DNA from: Asaia bogorensis
GTDB taxonomy: Bacteria; Pseudomonadota; Alphaproteobacteria; Acetobacterales; Acetobacteraceae
Direction: 5' to 3'
Length of the DNA: 32,813 bases
NCBI GenBank assembly: GCA_945861095.1
Contig: CAMATI010000025.1
Location: forward strand, 1-32,813
Shown: piece by piece, positions 14,962-22,642 of the stretch
Layout of the letters: every line of letters begins with the position of its first letter
Position numbering within the stretch: position 1 is the stretch's first letter
The notes under the pieces: generated by a model
Told to the model about the DNA's origin: nothing
What the model saw: the letters and a program-made list of their open reading frames with translations, nothing else
Database searches by the model: none
Translations under genes and position numbers: made by a program

Positions 14962-16503
14962 ATGCGCCTCCTCCATTCCTATCCCGCCCGATCGGTTCTG
15001 CTGGGCCTGTCGTTGATTTTGGCGGCTCCGCTGTCCGTGACCGTGCCAACGGGGCACGTCCTGGCGGCGCCCGCCCCGGAAAGCTTCGCCGATCTGGCCG
15101 CGAAATTGTTGCCCGCCGTGGTCAATGTTTCGTCGGTCCAAACCCCGCAAGCGCGACAGGGCAACCAGAATCCCGGCCCGGAAATGCCGCTCTTCCCGCC
15201 GGGATCGCCGTTCGAGCAATTCTTCAAGGATTTTTTCAATCGCAACCGCCCGCCCGGCGGCCGCGGCGAAGCGCAACCCCGCCAGCAAGACCGGCCGGAG
15301 CGGCGCGCCCAGAGCATGGGATCGGGCTTCGTCATCGATCCGTCCGGCCTGATCGTGACCAACAACCACGTGATCGACGGCGCCGACGAAGTCTCCATCA
15401 CGTTGCAGGACAACACGACCCTGAAAGCCGAAGTGGTGGGTCGGGATGAGAGCACGGATCTGGCGTTGCTGCGGGTAAAGCCGGAAAAGCCGCTGATTTC
15501 GGTGGAATTCGGCGACTCCGACAAGGCGCGGGTCGGCGATTGGGTCGTGGCGATCGGCAACCCGTTCGGACTGGGCGGTTCGGTGACCGCGGGCATCGTC
15601 TCGGCGCGTGGGCGGGACATCAAGTCCGGGCCGTATGACGATTTCATCCAGACCGACGCGGCGATCAACCGGGGCAACTCGGGCGGACCGCTGTTCAACA
15701 TGGAAGGCAAGGTGATCGGCATCAATACGGCGATCTACTCGCCGTCCGGCGGGTCGATCGGCATCGGGTTCTCCATCCCATCCAAGATCGCCGCCAATGT
15801 CATCGCCCAGTTGCGTGATTTCGGTCAGGCGCGCCGGGGTTGGCTGGGCGTGCGCATTCAGCAGGTCACGCCGGAAATTGCCGAGAGCCTGGGGCTGAAG
15901 GATGCGTCGGGCGCGATGATCGCCGGGGTGAACGAAGGTGGCCCAGCGGACAAGGCGAAGATCCGTGCCGGTGACATTGTCCTGAAATTCAACGATCAGG
16001 ACGTCAAGACGATGAATACCCTGCCGCGAATTGTGGCCGATACCGATGTTGGCAAGCAGGTGCCGGTCGTGGTCTGGCGCGACGGCAAGGAAATGACCGT
16101 CACCGCGACGTTGGGGGAGCGGCCGAACGACGCGACATTGGCCTTGGCGGAGCCGGGCGCGAAGGGCGCCGAAACCAGCAAGGTCGTGGACCTGGCCGGC
16201 CTGGGGATGAAGATCGCCCCCCTGGCGAATGACACGCGGGAGAAGTTCCAACTCGGGGCGGATCAGAAAGGCGTGGTGATCACCGACGTGACGGCCGGCG
16301 GGTCGGCGTCGGAAAAGAACCTGAAGCCGGGCGACGTCATTCTGGAAGTCCAGCAGAACGAGGTTTCATCGCCGGCGGATGTGGCGAAGCGGGTCGAGGC
16401 GGCTCGGAAACAGGATCGCAAATTCGTGCTGATGCTGATCCAGCGGCGCGATGGCGTGCAATACGTGCCGCTGTCCCTGGCGGCCCCGAAGGGGAAGGGA
16501 TAG
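14962..16503 (+). CDS. degP: DegP/HtrA-type periplasmic serine protease
   Basis: A 513-residue periplasmic protease and chaperone that degrades misfolded envelope proteins. An N-terminal signal (about 1-36, exit at HVLAAPAPE) precedes a flexible Gln/Pro/Arg-rich loop (about 60-118). The trypsin-like domain has the triad H136 (TNNHVIDGA), D166 (STDLALL) and S240 (NRGNSGGPL). Two PDZ domains follow (about 285-385 and 410-510), each with the GDVIL-type motif (RAGDIVLKFN, KPGDVILEVQ). The start is ATG 14962 with AGGAA about 9 nt upstream. GTG 14956 is an in-frame alternative, and ATG 14932 lies too far out. The length and two PDZ domains fit DegP/MucD rather than DegS. Its place after hflKC makes an envelope quality-control cluster. 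Confidence 0.93.
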   Translation: MRLLHSYPARSVLLGLSLILAAPLSVTVPTGHVLAAPAPESFADLAAKLLPAVVNVSSVQTPQARQGNQNPGPEMPLFPPGSPFEQFFKDFFNRNRPPGGRGEAQPRQQDRPERRAQSMGSGFVIDPSGLIVTNNHVIDGADEVSITLQDNTTLKAEVVGRDESTDLALLRVKPEKPLISVEFGDSDKARVGDWVVAIGNPFGLGGSVTAGIVSARGRDIKSGPYDDFIQTDAAINRGNSGGPLFNMEGKVIGINTAIYSPSGGSIGIGFSIPSKIAANVIAQLRDFGQARRGWLGVRIQQVTPEIAESLGLKDASGAMIAGVNEGGPADKAKIRAGDIVLKFNDQDVKTMNTLPRIVADTDVGKQVPVVVWRDGKEMTVTATLGERPNDATLALAEPGAKGAETSKVVDLAGLGMKIAPLANDTREKFQLGADQKGVVITDVTAGGSASEKNLKPGDVILEVQQNEVSSPADVAKRVEAARKQDRKFVLMLIQRRDGVQYVPLSLAAPKGKG

Positions 16504-16515
16504 GGCCTGGGTTTG

Positions 16516-16537
16516 GGGCGGGGATTTCTTCCCGCCC
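16516..16537. terminator. GC hairpin between degP and the hydratase gene
   Basis: GGGCGGG (16516-16522) pairs with CCCGCCC (16531-16537) across GATTTCTT. It sits between two convergent stops and touches the last codon of the hydratase gene, so it can serve both directions. The T-rich loop is not a terminal T-run. Confidence 0.5.
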
Positions 16538-17361
16538 TAAGCCAGCCGCAAGCTGACCTTCGGCAACGGCGGGAATTCCACCGTGATCGTCCCTGGCCCG
16601 CTCAGCCAGATCGGCGGCACGACGCTGCCGAGCAGCACGACCTGTCCGGCTTTGAGGCCGCCAAATGCGGCGGCGACCGATGATGCCGCCAGCCAGGCCA
16701 GGCAGTTGAACGGATGGCCCATCAGGTCCGCGGTGACACCCTCGTCACGCAGCGTGCCATCCACGGAAATCCGGCCTCGCAGCGCGCCGGTGTTCAGGGT
16801 GTGCCAGTCGACCCCGCCCAACGCCCCGACCACTGCCCCGACCACTGCGGCGGCATGGTACATCTGGTCGCCGATCAGGGTCGGTGTGCCCAGCGCCTTC
16901 AGGTCGTCATAGCGGTTCTCGACGATTTCCATCGCGGCGAAGAAATCGCCGACCGCGTCTGCGGCCTGTTGCGGGGAACACGGTCCCGGCGGCAGGTCTT
17001 TCGCCAGGCGCACCGCGACCTCGCATTCCACTCCAGGGTTGATGAAGTCGGAGAAGCGCAGGTCGGCGTGGGTGTGATGGACGTTCGCCCGCTCCATGAA
17101 CCCGGCGACCGGCCCATCGATCCCGAGATAGTCCTGCATACGCTTGCCGGTCGCGCCGATTTTGAACCCAACCGGGGGCGTCGCCCCGACCAGGGCCGCC
17201 AGGGCAAGCTGCACCGCCGCCCCGTCCGCTTCGGTCCGCGGCGCGATGGCGGGATCCAGCGGCAGGACGGTTCCGCGCTTCTGGCGGACGGCACGCAACG
17301 CCGCGGCCGCGGGTGTGGGATTGAAGCCCGCCGTCGCGGGTGGGGGATCGACGCGGCTCAT
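16537..17361 (-). CDS. 2-keto-4-pentenoate hydratase (MhpD-like, FAH superfamily)
   Basis: A 274-residue enzyme expected to add water to 2-hydroxypenta-2,4-dienoate or a related dienol, giving 4-hydroxy-2-oxo acids in meta-cleavage pathways. The C-terminal FAH-type fold carries GFKIGATGKRMQDYLGIDGPV, the acidic metal-site segment NPGVECEVAVRLAKDLP and FFAAMEIVENRYDD, then GMHP-like MGHPFNCLAWLA near residue 220. The length is normal. Its ATG overlaps the rlmB stop by 4 bp (17358-17361), so it is translated with rlmB although the two have no obvious functional link. No other meta-cleavage genes lie beside it; a degradative region starts 7 kb away. The precise substrate is inferred only from the family (4-oxalocrotonate decarboxylase is the main alternative). 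Confidence 0.85.
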   Translation of the reverse strand: MSRVDPPPATAGFNPTPAAAALRAVRQKRGTVLPLDPAIAPRTEADGAAVQLALAALVGATPPVGFKIGATGKRMQDYLGIDGPVAGFMERANVHHTHADLRFSDFINPGVECEVAVRLAKDLPPGPCSPQQAADAVGDFFAAMEIVENRYDDLKALGTPTLIGDQMYHAAAVVGAVVGALGGVDWHTLNTGALRGRISVDGTLRDEGVTADLMGHPFNCLAWLAASSVAAAFGGLKAGQVVLLGSVVPPIWLSGPGTITVEFPPLPKVSLRLA

Positions 17362-18734
17362 GGCTTCCTCGTGATCTCATACATGGCGACCGCCGCGGCG
17401 GCCGAGACGTTCAGGCTGTCGACGCCCCCCTTGATGGTCAGACCGGCGACCTCATCGCAGGTTTCCCTGGTCAGGCGGCGCAGTCCGTCGCCTTCGGCGC
17501 CCAGCACAAGGGCGACCCGCCGATCGCCGATCGCGGCGGCGGACAGCGTCGAACCGCCGGCATCCAGCCCCACACACCAGATATTGGCCGCTTTGAGCGC
17601 AATCAGCGTGCGGGCGATGTTGACGGCCCGGAGCAGCGGCATGGTTTCCAGCGCCCCGGACGCGGCCTTGGCGAGTGCCCCGTTCTCCTCCGGCGCGTTG
17701 CGGTCCTGGGCAATGACCGCGGCGGCGCCGAACGCGGCGGCGGATCGCATGATGGCCCCGACATTGCGCGGATCGCTGACCTGATCCAGGACGATGATCG
17801 GTCCGGGCCGTTCCAAGACCGATTGCAGGCTGGGCGGGGCCAGCGGATCGGCCAGCAGCGCCGAACCCTGATGCACGATGTCCCGGCCGAGAAGCTGGTC
17901 GAGACGCGGCCGATCGACCCGTTCGGCGGCGAGCGGCCAGGGTTGCGGCAGCAGCTTGGAAAGGGCGGATTCCGCTTCGGCGGTCAGCAGCAACCGCCGG
18001 AGCCGACGGGACGGATTGGCCAGTGCCGCTACGATGGCATGGTGGCCATACAGCCACAGGGCGCCCTTCGGGGCATCCGGCCCATGCCTGTCCGCGTCGT
18101 GGTACTGCGGCCGCGGCGCGGCGGACCGCTGGGTCTGCCGCTCGCGGTCCGGGCGATGAAACTTGCCGCCATTGGCGGGACGAGGCGCCTGATGGTCGCC
18201 ATCGTGACCCGCCGATCCGGCGGCATCGGGGAGGGCATCCGGGGCGGTATCCGGGTCGGTCCTCGGGGCGGTCCTGACGCGTGCGACGAAGTCCGAGCGG
18301 GCGCCGCTGCTCTGGCCGAATCTGGGGCCGGTGCGGTCGCCCCCTGTTTGCCCCGAGCCACGTTTGGCGTGACCGGGACCGCTGGCATGGGTAGCCGCCG
18401 CGCGTGGGCCGTCGGAACGGGATCCACCGGATGCGGACTTGTGTTCGGCATGCCGCCCCGGGAAGCCGCCGGACTGTCGTGGCTCACCGGTCGCCCCGGC
18501 GCCGCGGTGCCCTTCCTGTCTGGTGGCCGGGGAGCCTTGTCCCTGGGGGGCGGCCTGTCCCCTGGAGCCTTGTCCCTGGGAGCCTTGTCCCTGGGGGCCT
18601 TGTCCACGGGGGCCTTGTCCATGAGGGCCTTGTCCCTGGGGGCGCTTTGATGGTCCGCCGGCGCCTCGGAATGGGCCGCGGTCGGACGGCGGGCGGCTGG
18701 AGCCGCCGGGCCGATTGCTATGTGGTGGTTTCAT
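17358..18734 (-). CDS. rlmB: 23S rRNA 2'-O-methyltransferase, RlmB-type, with long disordered N-tail
   Basis: A 458-residue SPOUT methyltransferase that should methylate G2251 of 23S rRNA using SAM. The conserved part begins near residue 215 with ALWLYGHHAIVAALANPSRR (substrate-binding domain). It continues with VLDQVSDPRNVGAIMRSAAAFG (motif 1), LVLGAEGDGL (motif 2) and SLNVSAAAAVAMYE (motif 3, the knot). The first 210 residues are low-complexity, rich in Gly, Pro, Gln, Arg, Asp and His, with GPQGQ repeats at 32-60. RlmB proteins are normally about 250 residues, so the tail nearly doubles the protein. The start ATG 18734 has GAGGCGGAG directly upstream. An in-frame ATG at 18770 is less likely. 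The stop overlaps the hydratase start. Confidence 0.9.
   Translation of the reverse strand: MKPPHSNRPGGSSRPPSDRGPFRGAGGPSKRPQGQGPHGQGPRGQGPQGQGSQGQGSRGQAAPQGQGSPATRQEGHRGAGATGEPRQSGGFPGRHAEHKSASGGSRSDGPRAAATHASGPGHAKRGSGQTGGDRTGPRFGQSSGARSDFVARVRTAPRTDPDTAPDALPDAAGSAGHDGDHQAPRPANGGKFHRPDRERQTQRSAAPRPQYHDADRHGPDAPKGALWLYGHHAIVAALANPSRRLRRLLLTAEAESALSKLLPQPWPLAAERVDRPRLDQLLGRDIVHQGSALLADPLAPPSLQSVLERPGPIIVLDQVSDPRNVGAIMRSAAAFGAAAVIAQDRNAPEENGALAKAASGALETMPLLRAVNIARTLIALKAANIWCVGLDAGGSTLSAAAIGDRRVALVLGAEGDGLRRLTRETCDEVAGLTIKGGVDSLNVSAAAAVAMYEITRKP
18555..18641 (-). repeat. 15-bp coding repeat (GPQGQ/GSQGQ) in rlmB
   Basis: On the coding strand the unit GGCCCCCAGGGACAA recurs six times with small changes, giving G-P/S-x-G-Q pentapeptides at about residues 32-60 of RlmB. 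Unit length keeps the frame. The repeat resembles the one in mrp, about 6.8 kb away. Confidence 0.85.
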
Positions 18735-18798
18735 CTCCGCCTCGTATAGCCGGATTGCCACCAGATGCACAGCACTTCGCCCCGGGCGTTAACCCAGG

Positions 18799-18889
18799 GT
18801 CGAAGCGTCGTGTCGAAGCATCGGGTCGAAGCGTCATGTCGAAGCGTCATGTCGAAGCGTCATGTCGAAGCGTCGTGTCGAAGCGTCGG
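18799..18889. repeat. 13-bp tandem array, seven units
   Basis: Seven consecutive 13-bp units of GTCGAAGCGTCAT with changes only at a few positions (18799-18889). The array lies 64 bp upstream of the rlmB start and 69 bp past the end of the TRAP permease gene. On the minus strand three of the seven units carry an ATG; the others have ACG or CCG at the same place. The length is not a multiple of three. Confidence 0.88.
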
Positions 18890-18958
18890 GTCGGCCCGGC
18901 GCACTTACCGCGCTCGCCCCGGCCTGACGACCGGGGTGGAGTACGGTCCGGTGGCGGC

Positions 18959-21193
18959 CTATGCCAGCACCGGTCGCCGTCGCACCAGCATCAGCGCGAC
19001 CGCCACGGTCGGTGCCAGCACGGCCAGCGCCATAAGCTCCATCGTTAGGTTGTCGTACGGCATGATCCCGCCGCCCGGCGTGGCCAGCAGCAGACCGCCC
19101 AAACCCAGCATCACCCGCAACGGCCACTCGAACCCGCCGGCGCGGCGAAGGTCGCCGATGAAGGCCTGGTAGCCCTGGATCGCGCCGCAGACAAACAGCG
19201 TGCCCATCAGCGCGGTGACGGTCAGGTAGATCGCTTCCCAGCCATCGCCCTGCAGCACCAGCGCCGGGTTGAGCACGAAGAAGAACGGGATGAAGTAGAT
19301 GATTGATCCCACCCACATCGACTCCCAACCCGTGCGCATGGCGGGCGCCCCGGCGATGCCGGCGGCGGCGAAGGACGCGATGGCCACGGGCGGCGTGATC
19401 GAGGACAGCATGCCCCAGTAGAAGATGAACATGTGCACGGCCATGCGGTTCAGGCCGGCCTTTTCCAGCGCCGGCCCGACCAGGATCGCCAGGAAGATGT
19501 AACAGGCGGTCGTGGTCAGCCCCAGGCCCAGGATCAGGCTGGTGATCGCGCACATCGCCAGCAGCAGCAGGACGTTGCTCCCGGCGATGGTCAGCAGGTC
19601 GTTGGCCAGGCTGGACACGACCCCGGTCATGGAGAACGCGCCGATCAGCAGGCCGCAGCCGGCCAGGATGCCGATCAGTTCGACGAAGGTGCGGCCGTTC
19701 ACTTCCAGGAACTTCAGATACCACGTGCCGGACAGGCGCTTTTCGCCCCAGACCTCATTCAGGGCGATCAGCAGCAGCATCCCGCCCAGGATCGGCATCA
19801 GCAGCACGTTCATCCAGGCGTCGAAGGCGGCGCCATCGGGGGCGTTGGCGGGCAGGGCCATTGCCTTGGCGACGTTCTCTCCCGCCAGGCACATGGCGAT
19901 CGTGGCGACGATGGCGACCGCCAGGTTGACCGTGTTGGCCATGGTCCATTTCGTCGCCTGTTCCCACTGCGCCAGCACCAGCAGCAGGGCGGTCGCGTAG
20001 AACGGGGCGTGGCTCTCGCGCTTGAAATACAGCAGCAGCACGACCAGCACGATGATGACGAAGGCGTAGAACCAGCCGTCCTTGATCGTTTCCCAGGCGC
20101 TGGGCAGCTCGCTGCGCGGCAGGCCTTGCAGGTTATGCCGAGCGGCGTAGGCGTCGACCTGCATGAAGAGGCCGGCGTAGTAGAGCAGGGCCGGGATAAT
20201 CGCCGCCATCGCGACTTCCGCGTAGGTGATGTTCAGGAACTGCGCCATGACAAAGGCGGTGGCCCCCATCACCGGCGGGGCGAGCACGGCGCCGGTGGAT
20301 GCGCAGGCCTCGATCGCGCCGGCATAGGATGCGCGGAAGCCGGTGCGCTTCATCACCGGGATGGTCATGGTGCCGGCGGTCAGCACGTTCGACACGATCG
20401 ACCCCGACATCATGCCCAGCAAGCCGGACGCGAAGATACAGACCTTGGCGGCGCCACCGCGAAACGTGCCGCACATGGAAAACGACAGGTTGATGAAGAA
20501 CTTGCCGGCGCCGGTCATCATCAGGGCGGTGCCGAATACCAGGAAGCCGATGACCGTGTCGGCGAAGGCCTGCACGGGGATGCCCAGCAGGCTTTCGGTG
20601 GACAGGACGTGATAGGCGGTGACGTCCTGGATCGACGATTCATGCCCGCGCAACGGCCCCAGCCAGGACGCGCTGGCGAACAGCGGATAGAAGGTGAAGG
20701 GCGCAACCGACAGCATCAGGCTCCAGCCGCCGGTGCGGCGCAGCGCCTCCATCAGGATGGCCCACATGAAGTAGCCTACCCAGATGATCTGATCGGGCGC
20801 GCCGCCGAATTCCCATCCCAGTTCGGCGGCCTTGCGGATCACGGTCATCAGATAGAATGAAACGCCGGCGGTCAGGACGAACAGGACGATGTCGTACCAG
20901 GCGAGCCGCTCGACCGACGCTTTTTCGCTGCCCGGAAAGATCAGGAAGGTGAAGGGCAGCATGCACAGGATCAGCAGGTAGAAATATTCGGTGTTCAACG
21001 GCGTGTAGCCGACGAAGAACCGTAGCGCGAACTGCTGGTTGACGCAGAGGAAGATGGTAAACCCAGTCAGCACGATCAGGCCCCAGCGCCAGGGGCCTTG
21101 CAAGGTGCGCACGCGCATCGTTTCCGCCTCGGCTGGTCCTACCATGGCGTGTGGGTCGTCGAAGACGACCTTGGTGGATGGCGTGTCGCTCAT
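18959..21193 (-). CDS. TRAP transporter permease, 4TM/12TM fusion (TAXI type)
   Basis: A 744-residue inner-membrane protein combining the small (DctQ-like) and large (DctM-like) TRAP subunits. It drives solute uptake by an ion gradient with a periplasmic binding protein. After a cytosolic head of about 35 residues there are some 16-19 hydrophobic segments. The DctM-type part contains FASGLLGMMSGSIVSNVLTAGTMTIPVMKRTGF and ACASTGAVLAPPVMGATAFVMAQFL, a strong family signature. A second half shows GLGLTTTACYIFLAIL and SSITPPVAIASFAAAGIAG. The ATG at 21193 has AGGGGAAA about 7 nt upstream; the open frame beyond it is the tandem repeat. Two TAXI binding-protein genes lie directly upstream on the same strand. 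Substrate unknown; carboxylates or amino acids are typical of the family. Confidence 0.93.
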   Translation of the reverse strand: MSDTPSTKVVFDDPHAMVGPAEAETMRVRTLQGPWRWGLIVLTGFTIFLCVNQQFALRFFVGYTPLNTEYFYLLILCMLPFTFLIFPGSEKASVERLAWYDIVLFVLTAGVSFYLMTVIRKAAELGWEFGGAPDQIIWVGYFMWAILMEALRRTGGWSLMLSVAPFTFYPLFASASWLGPLRGHESSIQDVTAYHVLSTESLLGIPVQAFADTVIGFLVFGTALMMTGAGKFFINLSFSMCGTFRGGAAKVCIFASGLLGMMSGSIVSNVLTAGTMTIPVMKRTGFRASYAGAIEACASTGAVLAPPVMGATAFVMAQFLNITYAEVAMAAIIPALLYYAGLFMQVDAYAARHNLQGLPRSELPSAWETIKDGWFYAFVIIVLVVLLLYFKRESHAPFYATALLLVLAQWEQATKWTMANTVNLAVAIVATIAMCLAGENVAKAMALPANAPDGAAFDAWMNVLLMPILGGMLLLIALNEVWGEKRLSGTWYLKFLEVNGRTFVELIGILAGCGLLIGAFSMTGVVSSLANDLLTIAGSNVLLLLAMCAITSLILGLGLTTTACYIFLAILVGPALEKAGLNRMAVHMFIFYWGMLSSITPPVAIASFAAAGIAGAPAMRTGWESMWVGSIIYFIPFFFVLNPALVLQGDGWEAIYLTVTALMGTLFVCGAIQGYQAFIGDLRRAGGFEWPLRVMLGLGGLLLATPGGGIMPYDNLTMELMALAVLAPTVAVALMLVRRRPVLA

Positions 21194-21214
21194 GTGTTTC
21201 CCCTGGTCTTTTTT

Positions 21215-21279
21215 GTCGTCGTCTGCTGTCGTCGTCTGGCGTGGCCATCTGGCGTGGCCATCTGGCGTGGCTATCTGGT
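21215..21279. repeat. 13-bp periodic array, five units
   Basis: Five 13-bp units: GTCGTCGTCTGCT, GTCGTCGTCTGGC, GTGGCCATCTGGC twice, then GTGGCTATCTGGT (21215-21279). The array starts 22 bp upstream of the TRAP permease ATG, inside its leader. On the coding strand the central units contain ATG (GCCAGATGGCCAC). The units drift along the array, with the first pair closest to each other. Confidence 0.8.
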
Positions 21280-21357
21280 GTGGTATAGGCCGACCGTGAC
21301 CCGGCAACCTGTGTCAGGCGGTTTGCCGGATCACGCGGCTTCCAACAGGCCGGACCG

Positions 21358-22515
21358 TTACCCGGCTTCGTCGTAGCCGACCTCCAGACCCGCGTCCTTC
21401 AAGGCTGCTCGGCGGGCGGCCATCCAGGCGGTGCGGAAGGCCTTCTCATCGGACGGCGCGGCCTTGGTAAATGCGGCCCAGGCATCGGCAAGCGTCTTCT
21501 GGCGCTTCCACAAGGTGTCGTTGTGCTTCTGCGCCGCGTCGGTCCACACGCCCGCCGCCTTCAGCGCCCGCACCGACCCGGCGTGGTAGGGCAGGATCCA
21601 GGTCAGGTTCTGCCGCTTGCCTTCCAGCCCGTCGGCGCCGACCACGGTCGCCTTGAAGTCGTCGTAATGGGTCAGCATCGACTTCACGATGTCGTGCACC
21701 AGCGGCTCCGGCTGGGTCGCGTAGGCCATGATCAGGGGATACGGATAGACCGAGGTGTCGACCGGTTCGTCGGCCTTGATGCCGGCGCCGCAGCTTGCCT
21801 TGTGCGGGTAGAAATAGGGGGAAATGGCGGTCATCCGCTTCCAGCCGTCGGTATCCGACACGGGCATCGGCACCCAGACGATGCCGCGCGGGCTGCTCTC
21901 GATTTCCTTCGCCTGGCCCGAGATGGTGGACGCGAAGAACAGGTCGATCTCGTTGTTGACGACGCCTTTCATCAGCGCGCCGTAGCTGGCGAATTCGACG
22001 ATCTTGACGTTCTGGAAGCTGCCGCCGCCGAACGCCAGCAGCGCCTGCATGGAATAGGTCGCGGCGGGGGATCCGACGATGGCGCCGGCGCGCTTGCCGA
22101 TCACGTCCTTGGCCGTGCGAATGCCGGAATCCCTGGCCGCGCCCAGGGATTGCCCGTTGCAGGTCAACGAGGCGAGCAGCAACTGGATCGGCTGCGGCCC
22201 CCATTCCTTCGCGCCGAACTCCAGCACGCCTTCCTGGGCGAAATACATGCCGACTCCGGTGGAGGTCAGTTGCGCCCGACCGGCCCGCAACGGGCCAAGC
22301 CGAGCCACGTCGTTGCCGGCCGGGAGCACGCGCAGGTCGGTGCCATGGCGGTTTTTCAGCATCTGGCCGACCGCGACCGCCTGGTTGAAGGCGTTCGACC
22401 CGGTTTCATAGGCGGTCAGGGTCAGCGTGTTCGGCAGCTTGATCTCCTGGGCCTGGGCTGGCGTGGCGGCCAGCCCGAAACCCAGCAGCGCGGCAAGGAT
22501 CGCGCGGTATGTCAT
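21358..22515 (-). CDS. TAXI-family TRAP solute-binding protein, copy 1
   Basis: A 385-residue periplasmic receptor for the fused TRAP permease. The signal peptide covers residues 1-22 (exit at PAQAQ). The mature start EIKLPNTLTLTAYETGSNAFNQAVAVG is typical of TAXI proteins, followed by DLRVLPAGNDVARLGPLRAGRAQ, GQSLGAARDSGI, KRAGAIVGSPA and SSPRGIVWVPMP. The length is usual for this subgroup. The start ATG 22515 has AGAGGAAA about 8 nt upstream. It lies 164 bp upstream of the permease gene and is about half identical by eye to the next gene upstream, so the pair arose by duplication. Two binding proteins for one permease suggest two related ligands or redundancy. Confidence 0.92.
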   Translation of the reverse strand: MTYRAILAALLGFGLAATPAQAQEIKLPNTLTLTAYETGSNAFNQAVAVGQMLKNRHGTDLRVLPAGNDVARLGPLRAGRAQLTSTGVGMYFAQEGVLEFGAKEWGPQPIQLLLASLTCNGQSLGAARDSGIRTAKDVIGKRAGAIVGSPAATYSMQALLAFGGGSFQNVKIVEFASYGALMKGVVNNEIDLFFASTISGQAKEIESSPRGIVWVPMPVSDTDGWKRMTAISPYFYPHKASCGAGIKADEPVDTSVYPYPLIMAYATQPEPLVHDIVKSMLTHYDDFKATVVGADGLEGKRQNLTWILPYHAGSVRALKAAGVWTDAAQKHNDTLWKRQKTLADAWAAFTKAAPSDEKAFRTAWMAARRAALKDAGLEVGYDEAG

Positions 22516-22543
22516 GGACGTTTCCTCTGATTTTCTTTTTTTA

Positions 22544-22580
22544 AGGGCTTGTTCGAAAGCCATCGAATCGAACAAGCCCT
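22544..22580. repeat. 13-bp hairpin between the two TAXI genes
   Basis: AGGGCTTGTTCGA (22544-22556) pairs perfectly with TCGAACAAGCCCT (22568-22580) across 11 nt, 29 bp upstream of the start of copy 1. On the minus strand the hairpin is followed by an A-run rather than a T-run. It is therefore not a standard terminator; mRNA processing, stability control or a protein site are the alternatives. Confidence 0.6.
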
Positions 22581-22642
22581 GAATTGTTGTTGCAGACCGC
22601 AGCTTTGTCGACGCGCCGACGCATTTATTTGCCGACGCTGCC

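Noticed and set aside
18799..18889. Tandem array as a CRISPR
   Set aside because: Units are 13 bp and contiguous, with no unique spacers; the same holds for the arrays at 8325 and 21215.
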